DNA of 58,706 nt from assembly GCF_025446935.1 (NCBI RefSeq), contig NZ_JAOEGN010000014.1:1-58706 (forward strand), in the 5' to 3' direction. A program made the translations under genes and the position numbers. Positions 9,013 to 17,326 of the stretch are shown piece after piece (position 1 is the first letter of the stretch; the number at the start of each line of letters is the position of its first letter). Below the pieces are notes generated by a model. It had not been told where the DNA came from. It did no database searches and saw only the letters and a list, made by a program, of their open reading frames with translations. This stretch comes from Paracholeplasma vituli (GTDB taxonomy: Bacteria; Bacillota_I; Bacilli_A; Acholeplasmatales; UBA5453).

Positions 9013-9849
9013 TTAGCGTTCGATATGCATGGATTGAACAGGACTCACAGCTTCGCCATCTTTTTGAAGATAAGACATCTTGCCGTAGGTGACATCCATG
9101 GTTTTACCTTGGATGATTTTGACGTAGCGTTTAAACCATACGTGTTTTCCAAAATAGATCGTTGGGAAAATTAAAAATAAAATAAATCTGGGTACACGGT
9201 GGATAATCATGAATTCGAGAAGATCATCACCTCTTACAGAATTTGGTGAGAACTTCATGCCACCACCCATATACACCGAGTTCGCCGCTAAGACAAACCA
9301 CACCTTTTTGTAAATCTTGGTAACCCCATCAATGGTGATTTCAGCGGTACTTGGTTTATAGGTTAAAAAGGCTTTTAAAGCGTGCTTGAAGTAATTTGAT
9401 GCAGACTTCTTCTTGGTTGAGGTATTCACTAAATGGCAAACATAGGCATCGATACCAATACCGGTACCATTTAAGAATAAGGACTCTTGACCATTCACAG
9501 TCACTTTAGGTAAGTCATTTATATAATCATTGATTTTGATGAGGTGTTCATTTGAAGGGATACTGCGAATAAAGTCATTACCTGTACCTGCCTTCAAAAC
9601 ATAGATTGGCTGTTCGATATCATACCCACGAATGGAGTTAACCAAGTGGTGTAAAGTACCATCTCCACCCAAAACAATGACGCGGTCCTCTTTAGAAACG
9701 TCTTGGATGAAATTAGCAACCGTGGGAATTTCTAAAATACTATGAACCGTCGTTTGGTGGCCTTCTGCTTCAAGTTTTTTGACTAAGTCATTCACAATCG
9801 CATGGCTTTTTCCGTTTCGTGACAATGGGTTATAAAGAATGATATCCAT
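9013..9849 (-). CDS. Diacylglycerol/lipid kinase family protein
   Basis: A 278-residue member of the DagK catalytic family, which phosphorylates diacylglycerol or related lipids at the membrane. The ATP-binding GGDGTLHHL is near residue 61 and KAGTGNDF near residue 86, both characteristic of DgkB/YegS-like kinases. It starts nine bases after tyrS and is probably co-transcribed with it. The exact lipid substrate is unknown. Confidence 0.88.
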   Translation of the reverse strand: MDIILYNPLSRNGKSHAIVNDLVKKLEAEGHQTTVHSILEIPTVANFIQDVSKEDRVIVLGGDGTLHHLVNSIRGYDIEQPIYVLKAGTGNDFIRSIPSNEHLIKINDYINDLPKVTVNGQESLFLNGTGIGIDAYVCHLVNTSTKKKSASNYFKHALKAFLTYKPSTAEITIDGVTKIYKKVWFVLAANSVYMGGGMKFSPNSVRGDDLLEFMIIHRVPRFILFLIFPTIYFGKHVWFKRYVKIIQGKTMDVTYGKMSYLQKDGEAVSPVQSMHIER

Positions 9850-9858
9850 AGACCCTCC

Positions 9859-11097
9859 TTATAAGAGTTCAACAAGTGCAAACTTCTTCTTTCCTCTTTT
9901 TATAATAACATATTTTTCAAAGTAAGCAGTAGCTTTATGGATTTGGTGTTCAAACTCAGTAATCTTAGCTTCATTGACTAAAACCGCACCACTTTTCACA
10001 AATTCTCTGGCTTCACGTTTGGATGAAGCGAGTTTGGTTTCAACCAACGCATCTAAGATGTTGATTTCGCCTTCTACAGTAACGGAATCCAAACCTTTTT
10101 TAGCCATCATTAATTCATTTAAAGATAACTTAGAGAATTCACCTGAGAATAACGATTCTGTTACATTTAGAGCGCTCGCTAGTTTTTCTTTACCATGAAC
10201 AAGTTCGACAATTTCAGCTGCTAAGCGTTTTTGTGCGATACGTTTTTCTGGTTCAGCTTTGGAGACTTCTACAATCGCTTCGATTTCTTCTTTAGATAAT
10301 AAAGTGAGCATCTTGAAATACGTTAAAACATCATCGTCTGCTGTATTTAAGAAATACTGATAGAGTTCATACGCACTGGTTAACGATTCATCTAGCCACA
10401 ACGCGCCAGATTCACTCTTACCAAACTTCGTACCATCCGCCTTTAATAATAACGGTGAGGACATCGCAACGGCGTCGTGTTGATCACCTACCGTTTTACG
10501 GATAAGTTCTAAACCAGTGGTAATATTCCCCCATTGGTCAGACCCGCCAAATTGGATTTTGCAATCCAATGTTTGATAGAGGTGTAACCAGTCAATCGCT
10601 TGTATGAGCATATAAGAAAATTCAGTATATGAGATACCTGTATCCAGTCTTGCTTGAACGGTTTCTTTGGATAACATGTAGTTGATGTTAAAGTTCTTAC
10701 CATAATCTCTTAGGAAATGAATCATATCAATTTTCGAAATCCAATCGTAGTTATTGACAAAAATCGCATCCTTTTGGAACTGAGACAGTTGAACTTTAAT
10801 CTTCTCTGCATTTTGTAAGGATTCTTCAAGTGTGAGTAACTTACGTTCGCTGGTTTGTCTTGGGTCTCCAATTAAACCGGTAGCCCCACCGATTAGGACG
10901 ACTGGTGTGTGTCCATATTTCGCAATCAGCATGATTCTAACGATTTGGACTAAGTGTCCCACAGTTAAACTTTGACCAGTTGGGTCAAAACCACAGTAAA
11001 ATTTGGTTTTTTGATTGTCTAATAAATCTTTGGCTTTTTCTTCGTTTGAAACGTCTTTAACGAACCCACGCCATTGTAAATCTTCAAATAGTGTCAT
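9859..11097 (-). CDS. tyrS: Tyrosyl-tRNA synthetase
   Basis: Class I synthetase for tRNA-Tyr, 412 residues as in bacterial TyrS. The HIGH-like segment appears as TVGHLVQ, KMSKS as KFGKSES, and the C-terminal S4 RNA-binding domain includes [12 protein letters not shown]. The ATG is preceded by AAAGGAG. A Tyr T-box leader lies immediately upstream and the lipid kinase gene follows. Confidence 0.97.
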   Translation of the reverse strand: MTLFEDLQWRGFVKDVSNEEKAKDLLDNQKTKFYCGFDPTGQSLTVGHLVQIVRIMLIAKYGHTPVVLIGGATGLIGDPRQTSERKLLTLEESLQNAEKIKVQLSQFQKDAIFVNNYDWISKIDMIHFLRDYGKNFNINYMLSKETVQARLDTGISYTEFSYMLIQAIDWLHLYQTLDCKIQFGGSDQWGNITTGLELIRKTVGDQHDAVAMSSPLLLKADGTKFGKSESGALWLDESLTSAYELYQYFLNTADDDVLTYFKMLTLLSKEEIEAIVEVSKAEPEKRIAQKRLAAEIVELVHGKEKLASALNVTESLFSGEFSKLSLNELMMAKKGLDSVTVEGEINILDALVETKLASSKREAREFVKSGAVLVNEAKITEFEHQIHKATAYFEKYVIIKRGKKKFALVELL

Positions 11098-11123
11098 TGT
11101 TGTTTTCTCCTTTGATAAAAAAT

Positions 11124-11156
11124 AAAAAGCCGTCCTTAAAAATCAATCTAAGGACG
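11124..11156 (-). terminator. T-box-controlled terminator ahead of tyrS
   Basis: Minus-strand CGTCCTTAGA...TTAAGGACG hairpin followed by a T-rich run, just before the tyrS ribosome site. Confidence 0.88.
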
Positions 11157-11315
11157 ACTGTAAAATCGTGGTACCACCTTAGTTCTATGGTTGCCCATAG
11201 CACTCTTAAAATTGTTTGAATCTCCAAAAGTGTACTTCAGTTTAACCTCTGCTTTGTTTTCACCAAACACAAAGTCTCTAGATTCATAAGGACAAACCTA
11301 CTAAATTTTCTTCAA
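11157..11315 (-). promoter_or_regulatory. T-box leader, tyrosine specifier
   Basis: The minus strand carries an AGTA box (near 11301), the T-box AAGGTGGTACCACG (11180-11167) and a specifier TAC (11234-11232) in the context CTGAAGTACAC. Tyr codon, T-box and downstream tyrS agree. A TATAAT (11328-11323) overlaps the stop codon of the upstream ccpA gene and may be the promoter, so the leader would start at the end of ccpA. Confidence 0.92.
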
Positions 11316-11323
11316 CGATTCAA

Positions 11324-12319
11324 TTATAATGATTCTCTTCTCACGATGTAGTGAGGTAATACAACTTGAAGTGAATCGAGTTGTTCTTTATTCATGAGTT
11401 TAGTCAATAATCTCATGGCTACAGCACCGATATCATACACCGGGATATCAATCGACGTCAAGGTTGGACGAGATAAAAGCGCATACTTTGTATTTTGGAA
11501 GCCCGCAACGGATACCATTTCAGGTACATTACGTCCTGTTTCATTCGCAATATTCATAAACGATACTGCAATCGAGTCACGTACACCAATCGCACCATCA
11601 ATGATCTTATCTGCGAAGAAATTCGCAAAATGTTGACGGTTTACGGAAGTCGTACCGGATGTTCTGAAAATACGTGGCATCAAGTTCGCTTCTTGCATCG
11701 CTTTGGTATAACCCAATTCTTTCTTATCGTTGACGGAGTATTTTCTTACGGTAGATAACATGTAGATGTCTTTACGACCAGATTCTAACATAAGTTTGGT
11801 AATTTCATACCCTGCTTTTTCATAGTCGATAGAAACACTCGGTACCGATTTGTCTTCATAGACAACATTTGCAAGAACGAATGGAATTTCGTTTTCATCA
11901 AATAATTCTTGAACCTTCTTCATACGGTTGATATCAAGTTCATCGTTTAGAATCAAAACACCATCGACTTGTTCAGCGACGATATCGTTGATGAGTTCTA
12001 AAATATTCACATCTTCATGAGCTGAGAATAATTTGATGGAGTAACTATATTTCATCGCAATATCGGATATACCACCTAACATTTCAGCAACGGAAGCTCT
12101 GGTGATATCCGAAACTAAAACACCCACGGTTGTGGTTTTGCGGCTTGCGAGACCTCTCGCAATGGCATTAGGACGATAACCTAATTCTTTAATGACTTTT
12201 AAGACGCGTTCTCTCGTGTCTGGTTTAACTTTTTCTGGATTATTTAAAACTCTAGATACGGTTGCTAATGAGACTCTTGCGGCGAGTGCAACTTCATAAA
12301 TTGTAACTTTAACGCTCAT
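11324..12319 (-). CDS. ccpA: Catabolite control protein A (LacI family)
   Basis: DNA-binding regulator of carbon use. 331 residues: LacI-type HTH at 5-50 (SLATVSRVLNN, RPNAIARGLASRKTTTVGV) and a periplasmic-binding-protein-like core. The C-terminal YDIGAVAMRLLTKLMNKE is, as I remember it, identical to Bacillus subtilis CcpA, which makes the orthology call strong. CcpA normally binds cre sites together with HPr phosphorylated on Ser46; an HPr gene and several cre-like sites occur in this window. The ATG follows AAGGAGTTG. tyrS follows with its own leader. Confidence 0.9.
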   Translation of the reverse strand: MSVKVTIYEVALAARVSLATVSRVLNNPEKVKPDTRERVLKVIKELGYRPNAIARGLASRKTTTVGVLVSDITRASVAEMLGGISDIAMKYSYSIKLFSAHEDVNILELINDIVAEQVDGVLILNDELDINRMKKVQELFDENEIPFVLANVVYEDKSVPSVSIDYEKAGYEITKLMLESGRKDIYMLSTVRKYSVNDKKELGYTKAMQEANLMPRIFRTSGTTSVNRQHFANFFADKIIDGAIGVRDSIAVSFMNIANETGRNVPEMVSVAGFQNTKYALLSRPTLTSIDIPVYDIGAVAMRLLTKLMNKEQLDSLQVVLPHYIVRRESL

Positions 12320-12344
12320 AATTTCAACTCCTTATAACACAGTT

Positions 12345-12373
12345 ATTATATCATGTCGTGTAAAGGCTTTCAA
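12345..12373 (-). promoter_or_regulatory. ccpA promoter
   Basis: Minus-strand TTGAAA (12368-12373), 17-base spacer, TATAAT (12345-12350). Confidence 0.75.
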
Positions 12374-12380
12374 TAGATTT

Positions 12381-12406
12381 ATGAAAATTCTTTCATTCGT
12401 TTTCAT
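12381..12406. promoter_or_regulatory. Inverted repeats upstream of the ccpA promoter
   Basis: ATGAAAA...TTTTCAT outer repeats with an inner ATGAAA-attc-TTTCAT, just upstream of the ccpA -35. One half (ATTCGTTTTCAT) looks like half a cre site. Possibly an autoregulatory operator; not a full cre match. Confidence 0.35.
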
Positions 12407-12443
12407 AATTTTACATATTGCTTTATAAAGCCCTAAAAAAGAA

Positions 12444-12470
12444 AAAAACCAGCATTCACTGGTTTTAATT
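12444..12470 (-). terminator. rplS terminator
   Basis: Minus-strand AAACCAG-tgaatg-CTGGTTT followed by T residues, right after rplS. Confidence 0.85.
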
Positions 12471-12472
12471 CC

Positions 12473-12835
12473 TTAGATAGATCTCTTTTCTTTGATACGT
12501 GCAGCTTTAGTGGATAATGTTCTGATGTAATTGAGCTTAGCTCTTCTTACTTTACCACTTCTAGCAACTTCTAGACGATCGATTGTAGGTGCATTCACTG
12601 GGAATGTTCTTTCAACTCCAACGCCATAGGAAATCTTACGAACTGTGAAAGTTTCACTGATACCGCCACCTTGACGTTTGATGACCAATCCTTCAAATAA
12701 TTGGATACGTTCGCGGTTACCTTCTTTAATTTTTACATACACTTTTACAGTATCACCTGGATAGAAAGTTGGAACTTCCTTCATGTATGCGCTCGTAAGC
12801 TCTTTGATCAATTGTTGACCTTTTGCTCTTGCCAT
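12473..12835 (-). CDS. rplS: 50S ribosomal protein L19
   Basis: Large-subunit protein at the 30S/50S interface. 120 residues from the ATG at 12835, which has TAGGAGTGAG upstream and gives the typical MARAKGQQ start. The longer reading from 12865 would run through that ribosome site and is rejected. Typical L19 motifs [13 protein letters not shown] and [10 protein letters not shown] are present. It has its own strong promoter, so it can be expressed apart from trmD-rimM. Confidence 0.96.
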   Translation of the reverse strand: MARAKGQQLIKELTSAYMKEVPTFYPGDTVKVYVKIKEGNRERIQLFEGLVIKRQGGGISETFTVRKISYGVGVERTFPVNAPTIDRLEVARSGKVRRAKLNYIRTLSTKAARIKEKRSI

Positions 12836-12910
12836 AGTACTCACTCCTAATCTTCCAGTGTTCATAAAGGTTTCTCTAGCGGACCACTGTGCTTTACCGG
12901 TTTAACGGCA
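12836..12910 (-). promoter_or_regulatory. rplS 5' leader, possible L19 leader RNA
   Basis: A transcribed leader of about 75 bases with the GC-rich stretch GCCGTTAAACCGG and GGTCCGCTAGAG, unusual for this genome. Firmicute rplS genes are known to carry autoregulatory leaders. I cannot confirm a family match by eye. Confidence 0.4.
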
Positions 12911-12916
12911 TTTCGA

Positions 12917-12945
12917 ATTATATCATAGATATAGACTTTGTGCAA
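12917..12945 (-). promoter_or_regulatory. rplS promoter
   Basis: Minus-strand TTGCAC (12940-12945), 17-base spacer, TATAAT (12917-12922). Confidence 0.8.
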
Positions 12946-12966
12946 GTCATTTTATGTTTATTTATC

Positions 12967-13695
12967 TTATTTTTCGTCGACAGCTTTCTTGATTTCTTCG
13001 ATCATCTTTAAATCACTTTTTGAAAGCTCGGCTTTTTCAAGTAAATCAGGACGCTTCATATACGTTTGTTTTAAAGCTTCATAACGACGCCATTTCGCAA
13101 TTTCTTGATGATTTCCGGTCCGCAAGACTTCTGGGACTTCAAATCCTTCATAGACTGCTGGTTTGGTGTAGTGTGGGTGTTCGAGTAATCCCATTGAAAA
13201 GGAATCATTTTCATGAGACTCTTTTTTAATTACATTGTCTAATAGTCTAACAACAGCGTCTGTGATCATCATCGCTGGCAATTCACCACCCGTTAGGACA
13301 AAATCCCCCATCGAGACTTCTTCATCGATGAAGTTATAAACACGCTCATCGATACCTTCGTAGTGTCCAGCTAGAATGATTAAGTGGTCTAGTTTAGCAT
13401 ATCGTTCTGCGGTTTCTTGATTAAAAACTTGTCCCCTTGGACTGGTGATAATCACGGTTGAATTTTCCTGTTTCAAGGCTTTGATTGCGTGATAAAATGG
13501 TGGAAATTGCATCAACATTCCAGCGCCACCACCATAAGGTGTATCATCGACTTTACGGTGTTTTAGCACACTATAATCCCTTAAATCAACGATATTAATT
13601 TCGACTAGATTGATACCAACCGCTCTTCTAATAATCGACTCATCCAAACACGCTTTGAGCATATCAGGAAAAATCGTAACAATGTCAATTTTCAT
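12967..13695 (-). CDS. trmD: tRNA (guanine-N1-)-methyltransferase
   Basis: Makes m1G37 in tRNAs reading CNN codons, preventing +1 frameshifts. 242 residues with trefoil-knot SPOUT features: LAGHYEGIDERV and GDFVLTGGELPAM. The ATG overlaps the rimM stop by four bases (ATGA), so the two are translationally coupled in the usual rimM-trmD order. Confidence 0.97.
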   Translation of the reverse strand: MKIDIVTIFPDMLKACLDESIIRRAVGINLVEINIVDLRDYSVLKHRKVDDTPYGGGAGMLMQFPPFYHAIKALKQENSTVIITSPRGQVFNQETAERYAKLDHLIILAGHYEGIDERVYNFIDEEVSMGDFVLTGGELPAMMITDAVVRLLDNVIKKESHENDSFSMGLLEHPHYTKPAVYEGFEVPEVLRTGNHQEIAKWRRYEALKQTYMKRPDLLEKAELSKSDLKMIEEIKKAVDEK

Positions 13696-14174
13696 AGAAG
13701 CCCCTCAATTTCTTCAATCGTAATGGTATCTTCTAGAATATCTTTAACGAAGGCACCAACAAACGGAACCAACGATTTCTTCTCATCTTTTTCAATTTGT
13801 AATAAATGGCCTTGAGGCACTTCAAGGATATCCGTGACGTATCCAACTTCAACACCGTGCTGATTGATAACCCTTTTACCGATTAAGTCTTGGTAATGAA
13901 ACTCATCTTTTTTGAGTTTTGGTTTTTCATCCGTGTATAAAACAGCACCCTTTAGATGGAGCACTTGATTGATATTGTCAAACGCATCAAACCCAATGAT
14001 GAGATGGTCTTTCGCTTCTCTAACGGTTGTAATTTTAAGATCAACACGTTCATCTTTAATCACAGTATAGATTTTTTTATTCTTTTTAAAGCGGTCAAAA
14101 TCACTGTTTGTCTTGACTTTAACCTCACCTTTAATACCATGTGTATTCAGGATTTTTCCAATTTCATAAGCCAT
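13692..14174 (-). CDS. rimM: Ribosome maturation factor RimM
   Basis: 16S processing factor that helps assemble the 30S head and binds S19. 160 residues with an N-terminal RimM barrel (IGKILNTHGIKGEVKV) and a C-terminal PRC-barrel region (GYVTDILEVPQGHLLQI). It ends in TGA inside the trmD start, which shows that TGA is a stop in this genome. Normally it would follow rpsP-khpA, but a GGDEF gene on the other strand separates them here. Confidence 0.94.
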   Translation of the reverse strand: MAYEIGKILNTHGIKGEVKVKTNSDFDRFKKNKKIYTVIKDERVDLKITTVREAKDHLIIGFDAFDNINQVLHLKGAVLYTDEKPKLKKDEFHYQDLIGKRVINQHGVEVGYVTDILEVPQGHLLQIEKDEKKSLVPFVGAFVKDILEDTITIEEIEGLL

Positions 14175-14390
14175 ATAATCACCACACTAAATTATACCAA
14201 AAGCCTTCTTCAAATTCTATGAAAAGCTTGTATCGCCTTCAATTATATATTTAATTCATGAGTGACCTGCTAAAGATGAAAACGGTTCCAATTTCATTAT
14301 TAGGCTCTTTATATAGTTAATAGTCGCTAAGCCATTCATTTCACATCCAAATTATGATACTATGTGTTTAATAGTGGGAGGTATGATGGC

Positions 14391-15326
14391 ATGATCAACC
14401 ACGATAACATTCAATTACTGAAAAAACAATTTGATGTGGATTTCGTTGAAGATATTGCGTTTAATTCAAAGCATGCAGTTTCTTTTGTGATCGACTTGAA
14501 TGAAAGACCGTATCGCTCCCTACTGGTTACCGGTTCTTTAAGCAACGTTTCCTTACCCGATTGAAAAACATTCTTAATAAATGACCTAATTGAGTATGTG
14601 GATGAAAATAACCTACTCGCTGAGGTTGAAGGTAAATACCAGTTTTTAAATAACATCAAAAAGAAATTTGAGAGTTTCATCGATTTTTTGTATTTATACA
14701 TCCCAGTGAAACGTGACCATAAACCACTTTGGTTATATATGTGTTTTACAAGACATACAGTCAAAGGTCATCGATTTGTATACGCAGAGGTTATTCGTGT
14801 TGAAGAGGATACCCCAGTAGAAATCATCCATTATCAAAAGACCTATCAAGATCCTCTGACAAAGCTCTTTACTCGTGAAACCTTAAAGATGCACATGGAC
14901 CATTTGTACTCAACAGAGAACTGTTTTGTGATGTATTTGGATATTGATAACTTCAAACTAATTAATGATCGTTATGGCCATCAAACTGGGGATAAATTTC
15001 TTATTGATATCGCAAACTACTTTATTGGAAAATGGGAATACAACGTCCTTTACTACCGCTTAGGTGGAGATGAGTTCTTTGTATATTGTTACGACCATAC
15101 GGAGTCTCAAATCATTGAACGAGCTAAGCAATTGATTCACGATATTGAGCATTTAAACGAGATTGCTGAAAGCATCGGTGTCAGTGTATCCATTGGGATT
15201 GTTCAAATCACCAATGAAAACAAAGGGTATCATAATCTTTTGAATTTAGGGGACAGCACCATGTATGTCTCAAAAGCCAAAGGTAAAGGGCATTACACCA
15301 TATATCAGCCAGATCAAAATAAGTAA
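14391..15326 (+). pseudogene. GGDEF (diguanylate cyclase) gene with an in-frame TGA
   Basis: One reading frame runs from the ATG at 14391 (GGGAGG nine bases upstream) to 15326, broken only by TGA at 14562-14564 after 57 codons. Read through, it gives a 311-residue protein: an unrecognised N-terminal domain of about 150 residues and a GGDEF domain with DIDNFKLINDRYGH, the active-site RLGGDEFF and the C-terminal SKAKGKGHY. Intact GGDEF proteins make c-di-GMP from two GTP. The context LPD-stop-KTFL suggests a former TGG Trp codon. The downstream ATG at 14598 has no ribosome site. It could be a recent nonsense mutation, a sequencing error, or readthrough. Confidence 0.8.
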
Positions 15327-15329
15327 AAC

Positions 15330-15354
15330 ACTCCAACGAGTGTTTTTTTGATGT
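15330..15354 (+). terminator. GGDEF gene terminator
   Basis: AACACTC-caac-GAGTGTT followed by T residues after the GGDEF stop. Confidence 0.8.
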
Positions 15355-15360
15355 CTTAAG

Positions 15361-15387
15361 ACAAAAAAAAGAGAGTAGATCTCTTTC
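15361..15387 (-). terminator. Terminator after khpA
   Basis: Minus-strand AGAGA-tctac-TCTCT followed by eight T. It closes the rpsP-khpA unit and so separates it from rimM-trmD. Confidence 0.75.
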
Positions 15388-15636
15388 TTAGAATGCGTCA
15401 ATGTCAATTTTAACGTGCTTGCCTTCTTTAGAAGCACCAGCATAAACAATTGTACGAATGGCTGAGGCTATTTTACCGCCCTTGCCAATGACACGGCCGA
15501 GGTCTTCTTGATTGACCAGAACCTGGATTGTAAGGTCACTCCCATCATCCGCAAGTGTTTTAACAAGTACATCCTCAGGGTGAAGCACCAATGGCGTAAC
15601 GATACTTTTAATCAGTCCATCATAATTGATTGCCAT
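15388..15636 (-). CDS. khpA: KH-domain RNA-binding protein KhpA
   Basis: 82-residue single KH-domain protein. The GXXG loop reads GKGGK within VIGKGGKIASAIRT. Firmicute KhpA pairs with KhpB and binds many RNAs. It lies 21 bases after rpsP, the conserved rpsP-khpA order. Confidence 0.92.
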   Translation of the reverse strand: MAINYDGLIKSIVTPLVLHPEDVLVKTLADDGSDLTIQVLVNQEDLGRVIGKGGKIASAIRTIVYAGASKEGKHVKIDIDAF

Positions 15637-15657
15637 GTTCCTCGATCCCCCTCGATG

Positions 15658-15903
15658 TTATTTTTCTAAAACGGAATACTTTTTGAATAAGTTCTTAACG
15701 GTTTCGGTTGGTTTAGCCCCGTTGTTAATCCATTTTGCTGCTTTTTCTTTGTCGATGTCAACAATCGCAGGGTTCTTAACTGGGTTATATGTACCAATGA
15801 TTTCTAGGAAACGTCCATCTCTTGGTGATGTTGCATCAGTAGCAACTACGCGATAGAATGGGCTCTTATTAGATCCAAAACGTTGTAATCTGATTTTTAC
15901 CAT
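15658..15903 (-). CDS. rpsP: 30S ribosomal protein S16
   Basis: Small-subunit assembly protein, 81 residues, with the family start [23 protein letters not shown]. The ATG follows AAAAGGAGTG. First gene of the rpsP-khpA unit. Confidence 0.97.
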   Translation of the reverse strand: MVKIRLQRFGSNKSPFYRVVATDATSPRDGRFLEIIGTYNPVKNPAIVDIDKEKAAKWINNGAKPTETVKNLFKKYSVLEK

Positions 15904-15974
15904 ATTATTTTCACTCCTTTTATCTTTCCATTACTATTATACGGAATAAAAAAGTAATGTCAAGCATTTTTCCT

Positions 15975-16208
15975 TTACACTTCGAATTTTACGTCTTGTG
16001 CTTGGAGTAAGGAAGGTTCATACTTCGATACGCCCTTCATTTTTTCTAAAGCTTGGCGTACTTCTTTTTCTTTATTCTTGTCCATATAGATGGTACAGTA
16101 TTTGGCCTTTTGTGAGACATAAAACACTTTAACATCCAATGCTTCAATCTTACTAATCACTTCTTTGTTTTTAAAATACACGATATAAGATATCCGATTA
16201 ACCAACAT
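15975..16208 (-). CDS. ylbG: YlbG family protein (DUF2129)
   Basis: 77-residue protein with the YlbG pattern RISYIVYFKNKEVISKI...VFYVSQKAKYCTIYMDK. Function is unknown; in Bacillus it is found next to ylbF. I start at the ATG at 16208, which overlaps the end of ylbF by 11 bases and has AAGGAG upstream. A longer in-frame start at 16244 would sit wholly inside ylbF. Confidence 0.85.
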   Translation of the reverse strand: MLVNRISYIVYFKNKEVISKIEALDVKVFYVSQKAKYCTIYMDKNKEKEVRQALEKMKGVSKYEPSLLQAQDVKFEV

Positions 16209-16596
16209 GGCAACTACTTTTCTCCTTAAATAAGCCGATTTCATTCGGCACTTTCACATGGGATGATACGATTTGTCCGAGGTCTCTCGATAAATCATCG
16301 AGAATACCCTGAATTGCACGTTCAGCTGCTAGATATTTTTTTACAGCTTCCGTTTCATAAAGGGCTCTCTTCGCAACCCCTAATTCTAAAATAGTCTGTT
16401 TAAAATCTGGATGATAGGTCCCACCTAAGTTTTGAACTTCATTAAACTTAGTCATGGCTTTCACATAGGCTTCTGTTTCTTTTTTAAGTTCTGTTTGCAT
16501 GTAAGTCCCATAGTAAACTAAGTCCTTAAATGCGTCTGTCGATTTAATTTCATCAGCAACTTCATACGCTTTTAACAAAATGGCCATACGGTCCAT
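16198..16596 (-). CDS. ylbF: YlbF/YmcA family protein
   Basis: A 132-residue, all-helical protein of the Com_YlbF family. In Bacillus YlbF joins YmcA and YaaT in a complex that works with RNase Y and is needed for competence and sporulation. I start at the ATG at 16596, preceded by GGGTGATG; the longer frame adds a nonsense hydrophobic N-terminus. Its promoter is TTGACA-17-TATAGT. Coupled to ylbG. Its presence with a ComK-like gene in the same window is notable. Confidence 0.82.
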   Translation of the reverse strand: MDRMAILLKAYEVADEIKSTDAFKDLVYYGTYMQTELKKETEAYVKAMTKFNEVQNLGGTYHPDFKQTILELGVAKRALYETEAVKKYLAAERAIQGILDDLSRDLGQIVSSHVKVPNEIGLFKEKSSCHVG

Positions 16597-16612
16597 AACA
16601 TCACCCATTAAT

Positions 16613-16641
16613 ACTATACGTTTTTTTGGTTTTTTTGTCAA
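16613..16641 (-). promoter_or_regulatory. ylbF promoter
   Basis: Minus-strand TTGACA (16636-16641), 17-base spacer, TATAGT (16613-16618). It is divergent from an extended -10 (TG-T-TATAAT, 16666-16674) that serves def. Confidence 0.75.
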
Positions 16642-16693
16642 AACAAGCACGAATAAATGTAAATATGTTATAATTAACACGAGGTGTTTGATT

Positions 16694-17275
16694 ATGATTT
16701 TAATGAAAGATATCATTCGTGAAGGCCATCCTACTTTAACTAGAGTCGCGGATAAAGTCGCTATGCCTATCAGTGAAGAAGATAAACAAATCGCTTTCTC
16801 ATTATTCCAATATGTGATCAATTCACAGGACGATGAGCTCGCTCAAAAATACAAACTACGTCCAGGTGTTGGGATTGCTGCACCACAAATCAATGTGTCT
16901 AAACGCATGTTCGCGATGCATGTCCATGATGTTGATGGTAAACTCTATTCCATGATTGTGGTGAACCCGAAAATTACCCAAAGATCAGAGGAAATTGTGT
17001 TTCTTAATGGTGGAGAAGGTTGTCTATCTGTAGATCGTCCGACTGAGGGAATAACCCCACGTCACTTAAGCATCAAGTTTGAGGCTTTTGTATACGATGT
17101 AGAATCCAATTCATTTAAGCTTAAAAGGGGTTCACTAAGTGGTTATCCAGCCACAGTGTTCCAACATGAATACGACCATTTAGATGGTATTATGTTTACC
17201 TCAAAGTTATATGTTGAAATTCCAAATGCAAGACCTTTATTTGAAGAATTTGAAGAAGACTTAATCGCTGAATAA
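16694..17275 (+). CDS. def: Peptide deformylase
   Basis: Removes the N-formyl group from new proteins; Fe/Zn metallopeptidase. 193 residues from the ATG at 16694 with GAGGTG upstream; the longer frame has no ribosome site. All three motifs are visible: GVGIAAPQ, EGCLS and HEYDH. The length fits the Gram-positive type 2 deformylase. Divergent from ylbF and ended by its own hairpin. Confidence 0.96.
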   Translation: MILMKDIIREGHPTLTRVADKVAMPISEEDKQIAFSLFQYVINSQDDELAQKYKLRPGVGIAAPQINVSKRMFAMHVHDVDGKLYSMIVVNPKITQRSEEIVFLNGGEGCLSVDRPTEGITPRHLSIKFEAFVYDVESNSFKLKRGSLSGYPATVFQHEYDHLDGIMFTSKLYVEIPNARPLFEEFEEDLIAE

Positions 17276-17302
17276 CGAGAAAATCTCGTTATTTTTTTTA
17301 CA
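17274..17302 (+). terminator. def terminator
   Basis: AACGAG-aaaat-CTCGTT followed by a T run. Confidence 0.82.
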
Positions 17303-17326
17303 AAAAAAACGCTCTAATGAGCGCTT
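17303..17326 (-). terminator. Terminator of the thiI operon
   Basis: Minus-strand GCGCTC-atta-GAGCGT followed by T residues, overlapping the last bases of the TIM-barrel gene. Confidence 0.75.

Noticed and set aside
14364-14564. Two separate small genes at 14364-14564 and 14598-15326
   Set aside because: They are in the same frame with only one TGA between, and the second has no ribosome site. I treat them as one interrupted GGDEF gene.
14562-14564. TGA read as tryptophan (Mycoplasma-type code)
   Set aside because: rimM, oppB and oppD terminate in TGA through ATGA overlaps, and Trp codons elsewhere are TGG. The code is standard here.
16580-16693. N-terminal extension of peptide deformylase
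   Set aside because: It overlaps the divergent ylbF start and promoter and has no ribosome site; the ATG at 16694 has GAGGTG.
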